DNA of 64,000 bases from Bryopsis sp. KO-2023 (taxonomy: Eukaryota > Chlorophyta > Ulvophyceae > Bryopsidales > Bryopsidaceae), in assembly GCA_030272585.1 (NCBI GenBank), contig BSYQ01000008.1, forward strand, positions 5,704,001-5,768,000, written 5' to 3'. This document shows, piece by piece, positions 36,201 to 47,604 of this stretch (position 1 is the first letter of the stretch; each line of letters opens with the position of its first letter). The translations under genes were made by a program, and so were the position numbers. The notes beneath the pieces were generated by a model. That model worked only from the letters and a program-made list of their open reading frames with translations. It was not told the origin of the DNA and did not search any database.

Positions 36201-38836
36201 TTTGGGGGGGAGCACTGGGTTTTGAGAGATTTCACTCTTAAAGAAAATGTTTTGATTAGATGTACTCTTTTTTTTCCACCTTTTCCTCTTGTTTTTCAAC
36301 TTTGTTTTTCAATCGTCTCCAGAGTTTTTTTGCTATAGCAGGGATATCATTGAAATTTTCACCGACTCGTTGAAATTTGATGCATGCATTCTATGAGATG
36401 CTTTCTTTTCCTCCTTTTTTTTTTGAATGTTTTCTTTTGTCCCGTTCTTTTATATTGATATTATGATTCTGGATGATAGGTTGGCAAAATCATCAGTGAA
36501 AGCACCCCAATCACACACTACATGGGGGTCAAAAACAAGCAGGAAGTCGAAGGAATGCAAGAAGCACATTTGAAAGATGGTGCAGCTATTGTCGAATTTC
36601 TTGCTTGGCTTGAAAAGGAGGTAATTTCTTCTTTTTTGATGCATTTTGTCAAACTTTTTTAAACCAAAAGAAGAAATTCAAAATCTCTCTCAGATGCTTA
36701 TTTATGCCTTTTTTGATTTTTGGGTACTTATTTTGGGGGTTGACTGTCAGGTTTCTGGTGGAAAGACAATCACTGAAGTTGAGGTGGATAAGGAATTGAC
36801 GAGCCGAAGAGCGAAGCAGGATGGATTTGTCAGTCTGAGTTTTCCTACGATTGCGGGGGCCAATGCGAACGGAGCAGTCATTCATTACAATGCATCCGAG
36901 GGAACTTGCAAATCAGTAGACGGCAACACCATGATGCTCATCGACTCTGGAGGTTGGTGTTTTTAGCGTCCCTCTTTTCCACATCCTCCCAAATCAGTTA
37001 AATGTTGAAAAAAAACACGGAAAAAGATGTTCAAACAAGTATTTTGCCGCATATTAACACAGCACGAGGCTTTTGGACTCGATGCCATAAAAAACAAACC
37101 TGTTGTAGTGATTTTCTGATTTTTTCTTCCTCTTAGGTCAATATGATTGTGGGACCACCGATATTACCAGGACGTTTCATATGGGGACTCCAACCGCACA
37201 TCAAAAAATGTGTTTCAGCCGGGTAAGTGAAACCCATTTTCATATCAACTGTGTATTAATGAATTTTGAGACGAAGGCTGATCACCTTGCCAAGGGTTTG
37301 TTTAAGGAGTGGTGTTGTATTTGGGTCCAAAAAATACCCCAAAATTAAACAAAAAATGTGATTACTATTTTGATAACATAATATTGAAAAAGAAAAAGAA
37401 TGAGAACACTTCATAATATTAATTTATTAATTATTATATATTTTTTACCTTCATCGTCCGAAAAAGAAGTGTCCATCATAAACATTGTGTGATTTGTTTT
37501 TTTAATTTATGCGTGTGTTTTTTGGTTTTTTTTTCCCCCGAATTCAGGTCTTCCAAGGTCACATCGCACTCGCTATGGCCGTATTTCCTGAAAAAACTCC
37601 AGGTGTTGCATTGGATGTGTTGGCAAGGGGACCTCTTTGGAGCATTGGATTGGATTATCGACATGGAACTGGACACGGTGTCGGAGCCCATCTCTCTGTT
37701 CATGAAGGTCAGTGTGAAAATGCTACGATTTAAAACAAATTTTTGGTTCTATTCTTTCGTAGTAGCTCAGTGTTCCATTTTTGATCATGAATGGATATGA
37801 TGGGTGGAGAATATATGTCGATTACGAAAGCCTCTTTGATTTTATTTTTCTCGAAAGAGGTTTGCACCTGTGATTGTTGCAATTCAGAAAATTCCGAAAC
37901 GGAACAGGTTTTCGAAATGTTTTTCTCTGATGTTTTTGTTTTTTTTCCTCTTTCTTTTTTGGTGCCCTTCCCCCCCTTTTTTTTGCCCTTCATTCTTTTT
38001 GTGGTGTGTTGAACTCCCTTTTCAGGCCCCATCGGAATTTCTCACAGATACACCAGCAAGCTTGCAAACGAGCCTTTGTTGGAAAACATGATTGTCAGCA
38101 ATGAGCCAGGGTGGGGTTACTAAAGAATCCCCCATTATATATCATTTACATATCAAACAAACCAGCCATTCATTACATTACATCTTTAAAGAATTTTAAT
38201 TTCATATTTTTTCATACAATACCTTGGTGCAGCATTTTTTATTTCATTTCATTTCATTTCACTTTTTTTTTTTTTTTCCGGGCTGCAAATTGGGAAGTAT
38301 AATTATCATGTATCATTTATGTTCCAAAATTGGCCATTATCCCGATTTTCTCTCTGATTTTTTCTTTTTCGGTGGAAAACTTGCAGGTACTATGAGGACG
38401 GCAATTTTGGATGCCGAATCGAAAACCTGGTCCTGATCAAAGAAGCCTCCACCCCAAACAAGTTCGGGGATGTGAAATACTTGGGCTTCGAAAACCTCAC
38501 TTACGTGCCCTTCCAAAAGAAGATGTTCGACATGGAGCTTCTGACCAGCATCGAGAAGAATTGGATCAATGAATACCATGCCCAGGTCAGTGCTCCCTTT
38601 TTTCTTTCTTATTTTTTTTTTGTGTCTGACAGAGAAACTGGAAGATCTGACCATTTTAACTCTGCGTGGATGGCCTTCTCAGAATTGGGGTTATGAATTC
38701 ATCAATTGATAAATTCATAATTCATGAATTCAATTCGTGTGTTGTGTTTTAGGTCTGGGAGAAGATTTCTCCAAGAATCAAGGATGAAGCGACTTTACAG
38801 TGGTTGAAGGAGAGCACAACTCCAATCCCTGTGTGA
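33206..38836 (+). CDS. Xaa-Pro aminopeptidase P (M24B metallopeptidase), XPNPEP1-type
   Basis: Fourteen exons in perfect phase: 33206-33316, 33769-33985, 34471-34595, 34784-34888, 35144-35330, 35621-35871, 36096-36158, 36480-36620, 36751-36952, 37137-37222, 37548-37707, 38026-38110, 38387-38585 and 38753-38836; 671 residues. It removes the N-terminal residue from peptides with Pro in second position. Seen: [63 protein letters not shown], then the pita-bread domain with [18 protein letters not shown] (two metal Asp), [17 protein letters not shown] (metal His), [19 protein letters not shown] (metal Glu). The first 37 residues ([20 protein letters not shown]...) are basic and lack acids, like a mitochondrial presequence. 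Exon 2 has a second ATG ([15 protein letters not shown]) that fits a cytosolic start, so dual targeting is possible. Confidence 0.95.
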
Positions 38837-39600
38837 ATGACTTGTTTCGTTGTGTGGTTGGGGGTGGAGATGTGTTGGGTGTACAAAAAATCGTCATCGG
38901 ATGGACAGTTTCATTGCAAATTTGTTTTCCGCTCGTCGGTCTCAATGGATCATCGGTTTGGATTTCCCGAACAAAGACAAATCGTTCAACGCTCAAGGAT
39001 TCTTTCAATGTGGCGGCTGTTTTTTTTCGGCTCTATTCGTTTCTCATCTTTTCGTACTCGTTTAAAACACCAATCAAGAGGGTCGTCGTCCGACCAAGTC
39101 CATTGTGCTCTCGAACAACAAAATTATTTCACACTTTTTCGTCAAAACGAATCAAATCTGTGCGACAAGGACGAAACGGGGGTTCTGTTTCATGGCGACC
39201 GCAATCTACCATATCTCAAGCGAGTTCTCTTTCAACGGCGGCTATCTTTCGACCGTGAGGAGGCGGCCGCAGATTCTTTTCCCCATCGAGGAAAGTTTGT
39301 CGAATCATCTTTTTCCAAGGCTCTCCGCAGATTCTGTGCCTCCTTCTAAGATTTCAATGCACCAAGTGTTTGTTCAAGGAATGTGCTGTCCCCAATCCCA
39401 GTCCAGCCTAATCACTTACTGCAATTCTCATTACGGTCGCAATTTTTTCAAGGGTCTTATTTCCATTCTGAAGACAGGTTGACAAGAGTATCTAAGTCCA
39501 AATCCGTTTTCTAATGTGCAAAGAGCTGAGTGTCCCATTCAAGTTGCCATGATTTCGAGAAAATTAACGATCTGTATTGGTTCTGTATTCTTCGTTACAA
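38837..39600. other. 3' region of aminopeptidase P and a possible orphan first exon
   Basis: After the stop at 38836 no exon clearly follows. A plus frame from ATG 39193 (MATAIYHISSEFSFNGGYLS) is rich in Ser and hydroxylated residues like a transit peptide and reaches a GTGAGG donor near 39251, but no downstream exon was matched to it. Confidence 0.3.
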
Positions 39601-39624
39601 ACTGCCAAGGCTCTTATACAAAAG

Positions 39625-39850
39625 GCAAAATACACAAGATGAATGATACGTGTTTCTTAACCAATAATCAAACTGCTCGGGAGTCGTTTTCTTGAGCAAT
39701 TGTGAGGAGTGGATAAACATTGTTCCAAGAGGAAGTGCAGGGAAAAGAAGAACAGGTGGGAGAACTGGTTTCAAAAGTATGAAAACCTTCAACCTGCATT
39801 TTTTTTATCGTGGACTAGGATCAAGGGGAAACAAATATGTTTGATGATGT
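39625..39850 (+). repeat. Repeat module Q, copy 1
   Basis: Shares with 46129-46440 the blocks ACAAGATGAATG, TGAGGAGT, GGAAGTGCAGGGAAAAGAAG-like DNA, then GTATG-AAAACCT--CCTGCAT. A shorter copy lies at 41640-41760. Not coding in any consistent frame. Confidence 0.5.
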
Positions 39851-40111
39851 GATTCCACAACCTACAGTAAAAACTGGAAATCCTGTTCAAGTAGCCCTGT
39901 CACCTGACTTTGGATTTGACAGCCGATGCCCAGAAAACGAGTTCGATAATACATTGCTTGTATGCTGGTATTGGATCAAACAAGGCAGTATTTTGTTTTT
40001 CTTTTGGTTGTCGGACTTTACTTTTTATAAATCTCTTGTTTTTTTGGGGGGATAAGGGGAGCTGCATTGGATGCCGTGTTTTACCCGCACTTCAAAAGAA
40101 ATAATCATTGC

Positions 40112-41090
40112 CTCCTGAAAACAAACCTTTTTTTATTTTTCAGATGTTTTAAAATTCTGCTGCTCTGGGGGTGGCATTTGTGGAAAGAAGCCAAGGATTC
40201 AAAAGGAAAAAAAAGTGAACTGATGGGATTAGTCAGTCTGATTTTCCAGAAGAAGTGACCTGTCATCTTTATTTTGGCAAGAAAAAAAAGTGAAAGTGAC
40301 AAAGGGACAAAAAAGATGAGTTTGTATCTGAGGTTAGTCAGACCAAGACCAGCGCGATGATTCACCCCTGATTTTTGGGGAAAAAAAAATTGTTGAGAAC
40401 AGTGGGCTTCACTAATGTCAAAGAAAAAAAAATGGTGAGAGAAAAAAATTATATGGATAGTTCATGAAAAGGAAACAATTCTTAGATTTGAAAAAACTTC
40501 AGGGTTTTTTTTAAGGATTGAGGAGCGCTGGTCTTAAGAAAAAGAGTCCCCCCTCCCCCCTTAAGATGATAAAAAAAACACTGAATTGGAAAGAAAAAAA
40601 AAAAAAGAGATACAAAGGGTAGGGATTTCCAGAGGGGCTCCTCGCCATGGCACCGTCCCACGCGCCATTTCCCCCCGTCCCAGCCCCATGAACCCCCAAC
40701 TTTCCCCGCCCCCACCCCTGTGGCCTCAAGCCTGGAGCCTGGAGCCTGGAGCCTGGAGCCGAAACACTGGAGAGTCGTCTTTGACGCTTTCCCCCGACGC
40801 ATCGTCATGAGCTTTGGTATGTATTTGTCTTCTTTGCAATGTTCTGGCTCTTTTTTTTTCCATGACACTCTATTAACGTTGCAGTTTTGCCATGGGGCAA
40901 GGGGGTGAAAGCTCCCTTGCCCCAACCAACAGGTGGCCAGAAGAGAAGCCATGTAGCCATGAAGATTGAAGCCTCGAGATCAAGGAGCTCTGAAAACGGA
41001 GCCCCCGACCAAGCCCCCGGCGCGTGGGACCCGGCGAGGAGTTTGGGTTTGGGTGGGTGGAGCTCTGGAAATTCCGGGGGGAGGGGGGGG
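40112..41090 (+). repeat. Compound repeat module S+R, copy 1
   Basis: S part (40112-40420) has CAGCGCGATGATTCACCCCT and a gap, then R part (about 40505-41090) starts AGGATTGAGGAGCGCTGGTC and includes CTCGCCATGGCACCGTCCCA, CCCCATGAACCCCCAACTTT, CAACAGGTGGCCA and GAGCCCCCGACCAAGCCCCC. The R part is much more GC-rich than its surroundings. Copies at 43831-44830 and 46517-47590. In copy 1 a GGAGCCT 7-mer is expanded in tandem at 40734-40759. Confidence 0.8.
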
Positions 41091-41209
41091 TAAAATTAAA
41101 AAAAAAAAAAAGAGATGAATTTTAGGAAAAAAAAGAAAAAAAAATTGGTGAAGAAGGTGAAAAGAATTTTAACAAATCCGAAAAAGGATGATTAAAATGT
41201 GAACCGATT

Positions 41210-41600
41210 TGGAGAGAGCGGGAGTCGAAGATTTTGAAGTTGGCTGTGGATGTTTTGCATCCCAAAGTGTGCAAGGGAGTCCCCATGCCTGAAGCTGAAG
41301 GTGAGAATATTTTTGATGGTTTTTTCGCTGTGGTTTTATGTGTTTTTTCACTTCATATTCAGCAGTTCTGAATGCCTATGCAAGTTATGGCCTGTTCTGT
41401 CCTTTTCTCAAACAAATATTTATTTGGTTAGCCTTGCAGTTTGAGTACAGCTCCACACATTCTGAGATTTGTTCTCTGTCGATTTCTGCAGCTGTCATCC
41501 AATGGACCGATCGAATGCAACCAGGACTTCCAATGCATCTTGATGAGTGAAAAAACACCACCTGTGTTGCGTTCATGAATCAGGCCTTCTCAAGCTGCAT
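41210..41600 (+). repeat. Repeat module P, copy 1
   Basis: Shares with 45230-45800 the blocks ATCCCAAAGTGNGCAAGG, then a GTGAG donor-like site, TTCTCTGTNGATTTCTGCAG and ATGAATCAGGCCTT--CA. The conserved splice-like borders suggest decayed duplicated exons of an unknown gene. Confidence 0.5.
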
Positions 41601-41699
41601 CATGGACTCAAAATTTTCAAACTGCCGTATCTGAATAGATCCCATCAAGGGACCAAGTTTCTGGCAAGCATTGTTCCCAGAGGAAACACGAAAATAAGA

Positions 41700-43153
41700 A
41701 AAGGTGAGAGTACTGGTTTCAAAAGTATGGAAATCTGCAGCCTGCATTATTTACTGTGGGCTGGGTTCAAGAGTAAAATACTATGTTTGGTCGGCTGCCT
41801 GTCCATCACAGCCAGCTACACTCCTGACTGAAAAAAATGGTGGAAAACCCCAAAGATGTAATGGTATAAGTTCAAAACCGCATTAAGAAAGAACCCCCTG
41901 TTTCTGTTTCTTATTCCCGTCAAATTTCCTATGGACCTTGTTATTTTTTTCTTCGGTCGCTGAAGAAAAGGTGGTGCATATCTAATGTAAACCCCCCCCC
42001 CCCGAATACAGTCCCCCGGGGGACTATAGATTTGCAGTTGTGTGGCAGTTTTAAGGGGGGACTCTATTTGGGGGGGGATTGTATTCGGAGGATTATACAA
42101 AAATTCTGATTAATATGTCCCCTGACTTCTTTATAAACAAACAACGGAACGGTAGCCAATGCCCCCGAAAAAAAATCACTTGAACACATCTCTAGTAGAT
42201 AATTGTCTGAACTTTTTTTCCCTCGTCCAGTTCGACTTCGAGGTCGATGTCACTGTCGCCCATGTTTGGATAGAAGCGTCGCTCAGAAACGTCGAGTCGG
42301 ACGTCGATGTAGCTGATGTGTGAAAAGAATCGTCACAACCGTTTTTCAGTTTGTTTGTTTTCGTGTCTTGGATGTCCACTACAATCGAAAGTCTTGCAGA
42401 CGCGACTCGCGTCGTGGTTCCCCCACCCAGTCGAACTTGGGTTTTTTTTTTGAAGGGGGGGACTGTATTTAGGAGGAAAACCACGTTCGACTGGGGGGGA
42501 TTGTATTTGGGGGGGGGGATACTAATCGGGGGGGGACTGTATTCGGGGGGGGGGGGGGTTATTTCTTTTCATTGGTTTGCTAGAATGTGGATTGTGTTCA
42601 GTTCATGGGGAAAAACAACGTGGCCATTTCATGGATGTAATTTTCCCTATCACTTTGCTGGGAGCCGGCGAGGAGTGGACCATGATCAGAAACATCTCAG
42701 TTACCAAAAACTCGAATTTGGAAGTCGGAAAATTCTCAAATATACGATCCACAGGTGGGTGTGAATTTGTTTTCCCTCCGAACGCTGACCCAAATCCATC
42801 TATGTTAAAATGGCGCTCGCTCTTTTTCCTGCAAACTATTGTTCAAGGTTTTCTTTCTGTGAGGGTGCTTTTGTTTGAATCTGAAATGAAGTGCTGGTGG
42901 AGGGAGATGATATTTTTGTCCCCTTTCGCACTCAGAAGAATCTAAGCAGTTCCCATATTTTGGCATATTGTGTTTTCTTCGTCAGCTGAATAAACGTCCT
43001 GGTGGTAGCGTAGGCGTGTTTGGAATTGATGCCATGGAGACTGGCATCTCTGCCGACGTATGGAGGCGCTACATATTGACAAATCGACCCGAACAGCAAG
43101 ATACGGATTTAATGTGGATAAACCCAGCTATCAAAGCAATGACGAGCTCCTGA
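41700..43153 (+). pseudogene. Methionyl-tRNA synthetase pseudogene fragment A (catalytic core to KMSKS exon)
   Basis: Three decayed exons in normal MetRS order. (1) 41793-41868: GCLSITASYTPD, then a TGA where the family has Trp, then KKMVENPKDV. (2) 42584-42754: QFMGKNNV in one frame, then MDVIFPITLLGAGEEWTMI, NISVTKNSNLEVGKFS in another, so a 1-nt indel; the KFSKS signature is changed to KFSNI. (3) ~43009-43153: SVGVFGIDAMETGISADVW, RRYILTNRPEQQDTDLMW, then a frame change before SYQSNDELLKK. MetRS charges tRNA-Met; this copy cannot. The intron between 1 and 2 holds the G-run inverted-repeat element. Since five neighbouring genes read cleanly, these breaks are taken as real decay. Confidence 0.85.
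41990..42560. mobile_element. Inverted-repeat element with C-run/G-run ends (GACTGTATTCGGGG arms)
   Basis: Left end AACCCC...CCCCGAATACAGTCCCCC (41989-42015) is the inverse of the right end GGGGGACTGTATTCGGGG... (42533-42560). The motif (A/G)CTGTATT(C/T)GGGGGG recurs inside both arms (about 42058-42095 and 42460-42555). The core (42180-42400) is unrelated and unrecognised. No clear target duplication. Non-coding; probably a MITE or foldback element inside a MetRS pseudogene intron. Confidence 0.6.
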
Positions 43154-43371
43154 AAAAAACTTGGTGAGTGAAATTGTGTCACAGCACTCCTAAAATTTTC
43201 AGGCCAGCTTGGGAAATCATCAGGAATGTCTCTTGGAAGAATCAGAATGCTGTTCCGTGATATTTAGGGAGATTTTCTTTTCTTCTTTGGGGACTTGTGA
43301 CCTAAAAAGATATGACTATTTTTTCCGAACCGAGTCAAATGAGCGAATTGTTATCTCACTTTGCACTGCAG

Positions 43372-43817
43372 GATACTGGGGGGGAGCGGTGCGATAATTG
43401 TGGAGCGGTGTTGAACCCCACTGAATTGATCGAGCCCAAATGTCTGGCAGTCTGACAGGAGCTACCCGAAGTTATCCGAAGAAGCTGCAGGGCTGGTGGA
43501 TGGAGCTCAAACTGTGTCCAGGTAGGTTGAATGAAACTTATGGGATTCCAGTAGCAATTCAAATAAGGACATCGACCAACACCAGAGCAAAAAAAATGGC
43601 TGATGTAAAACTGTTCAAATGAAGAAATTATGATTGTCTGTTCAAAAAAATCTGCTTGATGTGGCAATAGGTGACCAGGGCTTGGATGAGGGATGGGTTG
43701 AAACCCAGATGTATTACCAGGGATTTGAAATGGGGAGCGACTGTGCCTTTGGAGGGATTTCCCAACATAGTGTTTCATGTTTGGCTTGATGCTCCGTCTG
43801 ATATGGTGGTGGAATGA
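43372..43817 (+). pseudogene. Methionyl-tRNA synthetase pseudogene fragment B (zinc knuckle and ITRDLKWG exons)
   Basis: Two adjacent exons from the part of MetRS that precedes fragment A in a normal gene. 43372-43521: ERCDNCGAVLNPTELIEPKC (CP1 zinc knuckle), then a TGA, loss of the HLFLEL part, and a frame change before LSEEAAGLVDGAQTVS. 43671-43817: [20 protein letters not shown] and [20 protein letters not shown], a nearly intact exon of the active-site core, but with no donor after DAPS and a stop at 43815. The order B-after-A is reversed from the gene, so this is a rearranged tandem copy, not one gene. Confidence 0.85.
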
Positions 43818-43830
43818 ATCTTAAAAAAAC

Positions 43831-44830
43831 CTCCTGAAGTCAAACCTTTTTTTCTTTTTCGTATGTTTCGGGAGGGTGCTGCTCTGGAGGGTGGCATTTT
43901 TGGGAGGGACCCAGGGATCCAAAAAAATCTCTAATAATATGATGGGATTACTCAGTCTCCTTTTCCAAAAGGAGTGAACTGACAACAGACAAAAAAATAA
44001 AGATGGGGATAAGTAAGGATTTTTTAAATCGAGACCAGCGCGATGATTCACTCCTGCTTTTTCAGAAAAAAAAAAACAAAAAAAACAGACATTGTGGAAG
44101 TCTCGTTCCCTTTCAGATATTTGATCGATTTGAAAAAATAAGTGGGTCAGAGGCAAAGAAAATGACAGGAATTTGATGAGAAAAAATAAAAATGCCCCCA
44201 GCATGGGAGGATTAGATAAATACCTTTTTTTTTCCTACAAGGATTGAGGAGCGCTGGTCTTGGGAAAGAGTTTACTCCCCCTCCCCCAAAGATGAAAAAG
44301 AAAAGAAGATAAAATCAAATTTTAAAAAAAGGGGAGATAAAAGGGTAGGGATTTCCAGCGGGGCTTCTCGCCATGGCACCGTCCCACGCGCCATTTCCCC
44401 CCGTCCCAGCCCCATGAACCCCCAACTTTCCCCACCCCCACCCCTGTGGCCTCAAGCCTGGAGCCTCAAGCCTGAAGCCTGGAGCCTGTTGTTCACTGGA
44501 GAGTTGTCTTCGACGCTTTCCCCCGACGCCACGCTATGAGCTATGGTACGTGTTTGTCTAGTTCGCTTCATTCTTGTTTTGTTTTTCTTTCTGACAGTCT
44601 ATTAACGCATTATTTTTGTCTTGGGGTGAGGGAGTGAAAGCTCCCTTGCCCCACCCAACAGGTGGCCATGAAGACAAGCCTTGTAGCCGTGCAACCATGT
44701 AGCCTCAAGATTGAAGCCTGAAGATCAAGGAGCTCTGAAAACGGAGCCCCCGACCAAGCCCCCGGCGCGTGGGACCCGGCGAGGAGTCTAGGTTTGGGTG
44801 GGTGGGGCGCTGGGAATCCCGTTTAGTAGG
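43831..44830 (+). repeat. Compound repeat module S+R, copy 2
   Basis: Same blocks as copy 1 in the same order: ACCAGCGCGATGATTCACTC (S), AGGATTGAGGAGCGCTGGTC, CTCGCCATGGCACCGTCCCA and GAGCCCCCGACCAAGCCCCC (R). The end has a long G run at 44836-44851. It directly follows the MetRS fragment B exon. Confidence 0.8.
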
Positions 44831-45229
44831 AGAAAGGGGGGGGGGGGGGGGGAGAGGAGGAAAAAATAGATGAAAGAAAAAAAGAAAGGATAGGGTTTTA
44901 ATCGGAGAAAAGGTAGTACATAAGGTTAAAGAAAAAGGCCTCTTGGAGATGCGGAGGAAGGAAGGGGGCAAATAAATTTTCAGAAATGGCAAGGATGGAT
45001 CAGTAAGGTTCCTAAAAGCAGAGAATCATGGATGGAAGATAATGGAAAAGCTTTACTCAAGCATCACATGGAAATGGTGCCGAACTTCGAGCGATAAGGT
45101 AAATTCTGCTCTTGTTATTTGTGATGTGTTTGTTTCCTTTTGAAAAATTTTTGCTTGCTCTATTTTTTCCTGTTTTTCATTTTTGTGTATCAGTGGATGT
45201 TTTCATAAGATTCTGTGTTTATTCTACAG

Positions 45230-45800
45230 GGAAGATGTGAGCCTGATCGAACAGTGTCTGTCAAAACCCCCTGAGTGGATGTTGATATCCACAGATGGTG
45301 GTGCTTATACATTGATAAAGGGAAACTCCAGAATTGCAGTTGGAATATTGGAAGCACAATAAGAATTTTTCTGGATCCCAAAGTGCGCAAGGAAGTTCTG
45401 CCACATGGAGGTACAGGTGAGGATTTTGTTCATTTTTTTCAACTGATTTCGTATGTTGTGTTCACTTCATATTTGGTGCTTTTGAGTTTATCTTCGAGCC
45501 GTGGTCTGTTAGAATTTTGCAGCGTTCAGTCCTATTTTCAGGCTGAGGAATATTTCGGTTTGTATCTCCAAAATTTAATATGTACATGTTTGCACATTCT
45601 GAGTTTTGTTCTCTGTTGATTTCTGCAGATGGCATTCAATAGTTCGATGAAATACACCAGGAATTGTATTGCATCAGATGAGTAAAGCAACAAAAGCTAT
45701 TCAAAGGTCATCTGTCTTCCGTTCAATCAATGAATCAGGCCTTGTCCAGTTGCATCTCATGGACTCAAAAATCAATCTTCAAATATCTCAACAGGTCCCA
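45230..45800 (+). repeat. Repeat module P, copy 2
   Basis: Second copy of module P; see 41210-41600. Here ATCCCAAAGTGCGCAAGG begins at 45375 and the CTGCAG acceptor-like site is near 45624. Confidence 0.5.
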
Positions 45801-46128
45801 TCAGGGGACCATGCCAATGCGCACCAATGCACACCTGCAAGTTTTGAACATCATTTTTCGTTGGTTCTTTGTTTTTTTCTTGTTGGCAAGATTTACATGG
45901 TGTTCTGGACACTGTTAACGAACGGGCTTTCCTGGCCTTTGCTGAAAAGAGTATAAACTCTTCAAGTTCTCATTGTTTCAATAAAATTAACAAAAATGCC
46001 GGGCGACACAGCAAGATGAAAATAGCTTGGTTCTGCATTCTTCTATCCAAAGTTCCATGGAATTCAACGCAGTATTTTTTGCTTCTTCATGTGAAGCTCT
46101 TTTCAATATTCAAAAAACTTAAAAATAC

Positions 46129-46440
46129 ACAAGATGAATGGACAAAGACACGTGTTTCTTGTTCAATTCTGTCAAATATTCTCACTGAGCCAAGTGCTTG
46201 GCCTTTTTTTCAACTGGTTGGGGTAATTTTCTTTAGCAATCGTGAGGAGTTTGTTCATCAACAGTCAAGTTTCTGGCAGACATTGTTGGAAGAGGAAGCA
46301 CACCATTGGCAGGGAAAAGAAGAAAAGGTGAGAATTGATCTATGTTCAACAGTATGGAAAACCTGCATTTTGTACTATGAACTGATATCAAGAAGGAAAA
46401 AAAATATGTTCGGTGGTGGACAGAATATTTGTGTGTGAGT
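46129..46440 (+). repeat. Repeat module Q, copy 2
   Basis: Longer copy of module Q with ACAAGATGAATG at 46129, the GTGAGGAGT block, GCAGGGAAAAGAAGAAAAG and a final GTATGGAAAACCTGCAT. Lies just before S+R copy 3, as copy 1 lies before S+R copy 1. Confidence 0.5.
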
Positions 46441-46516
46441 GTGGGGTGTGTGGGTGTGTTTTTGCGTTGAAGCCTGTGTTTTGTCCGTACTTCAAAATAA
46501 ATAATTAGTTGTCTCC

Positions 46517-47590
46517 TGAAATCAAACTTTTTTTCTTTTTCAGATATTTCAAAAGGCTGCTGCTCTGGGTATCTTGGACATGGCTCAGTTGGGATGATAT
46601 ATGTTTTCACTGAGATTGGCATTTTTTGGAGCTTAAGCGGCAAAAAAATATTTTCATGATGGGATTAGTCAGTCTTATTTTCCAGAAGAAGCGAACTGAC
46701 AACAGCGAAGGATTGGCTGCGAGGAAGTTTCTGAAGAAGTGAAACTGAAAATGTAGAAGAAAATATTAGTTCTATTTTGAGTTTATTCAGACCAAGACCT
46801 GCGTGATGATTCACTCCTGTTTTTTGGGGAGAAAAAATTAAAGGCATTTTGAAAGTCTCCTTGGTCTTCGAATTTGATAGGGTGAAAAAAAAAGGATCAA
46901 GAAGAAAATAAATGGGTCAGAGGAGAAAAAATGATATGGAAAATTGATAAAGAGGAAGTAGTTAAAAAGATTAAAATGATGGGAGAATAGGATAAAGGGT
47001 TTTACTTTTTTGCAAGGATTGAGGAGCGCTGGTCTTGGGAAAGAGTTTAACCCCCCCCCCTTTAGATGAAAAATAAAAGAGATAAATCAAATTAAAAAAA
47101 AGGGAGAAATAAAAGGGTAGGGATTTCCAGCGGGGCTCCTCGCCATGGCACCGTCTCACGCGCCATTTCCCCCCGTCCCAGCCCCCATGAACCCCCAACT
47201 TTCCCCGCCCCCACCCCTGTGGCCTCAAGCCTGGAGCCTGGAGCTTGCAGCCAAATCACAGGAGAGTTGTCTTCGACGCTTTCCCCCGACGCAACGCTAT
47301 GAGCTATGGTAGGTGTTTGTCTTGTTCGCTTCATTCTTGTTTTGTTTTCTTTCCGGCAGTCTATTAACGCAGCATTTTTGTCCTGGGGTGAGGGGGTGAA
47401 AGCTCCCTTGCCCCACCCAACAGGTGGCCATGAAGAAAAGAGCCTTGTAGCCATGTAGCCTGAAGATTCGAGCCTGAAGATCAAGGAGCTCTTAAAACGG
47501 AGCCCCCGACCAAGCCCCCGGCGCGTGGGACCCGGCGAGGAGTCTAGGTTTGGGTGGGTGGGACGCTGGGAATCCCATTCAGTAGGAGAA
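46517..47590 (+). repeat. Compound repeat module S+R, copy 3
   Basis: Third copy: the S part has CAAGACCTGCGTGATGATTC at about 46793 and the R part starts with AGGATTGAGGAGCGCTGGTC near 47016 and ends in a G run near 47592-47603. Order and content match copies 1 and 2. Confidence 0.8.
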
Positions 47591-47604
47591 AGGGGGGGGG
47601 GGGG

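Noticed and set aside
41700..43817. A working methionyl-tRNA synthetase gene
   Set aside because: Exon order is reversed, several frames are broken and the KMSKS-type signature is lost.
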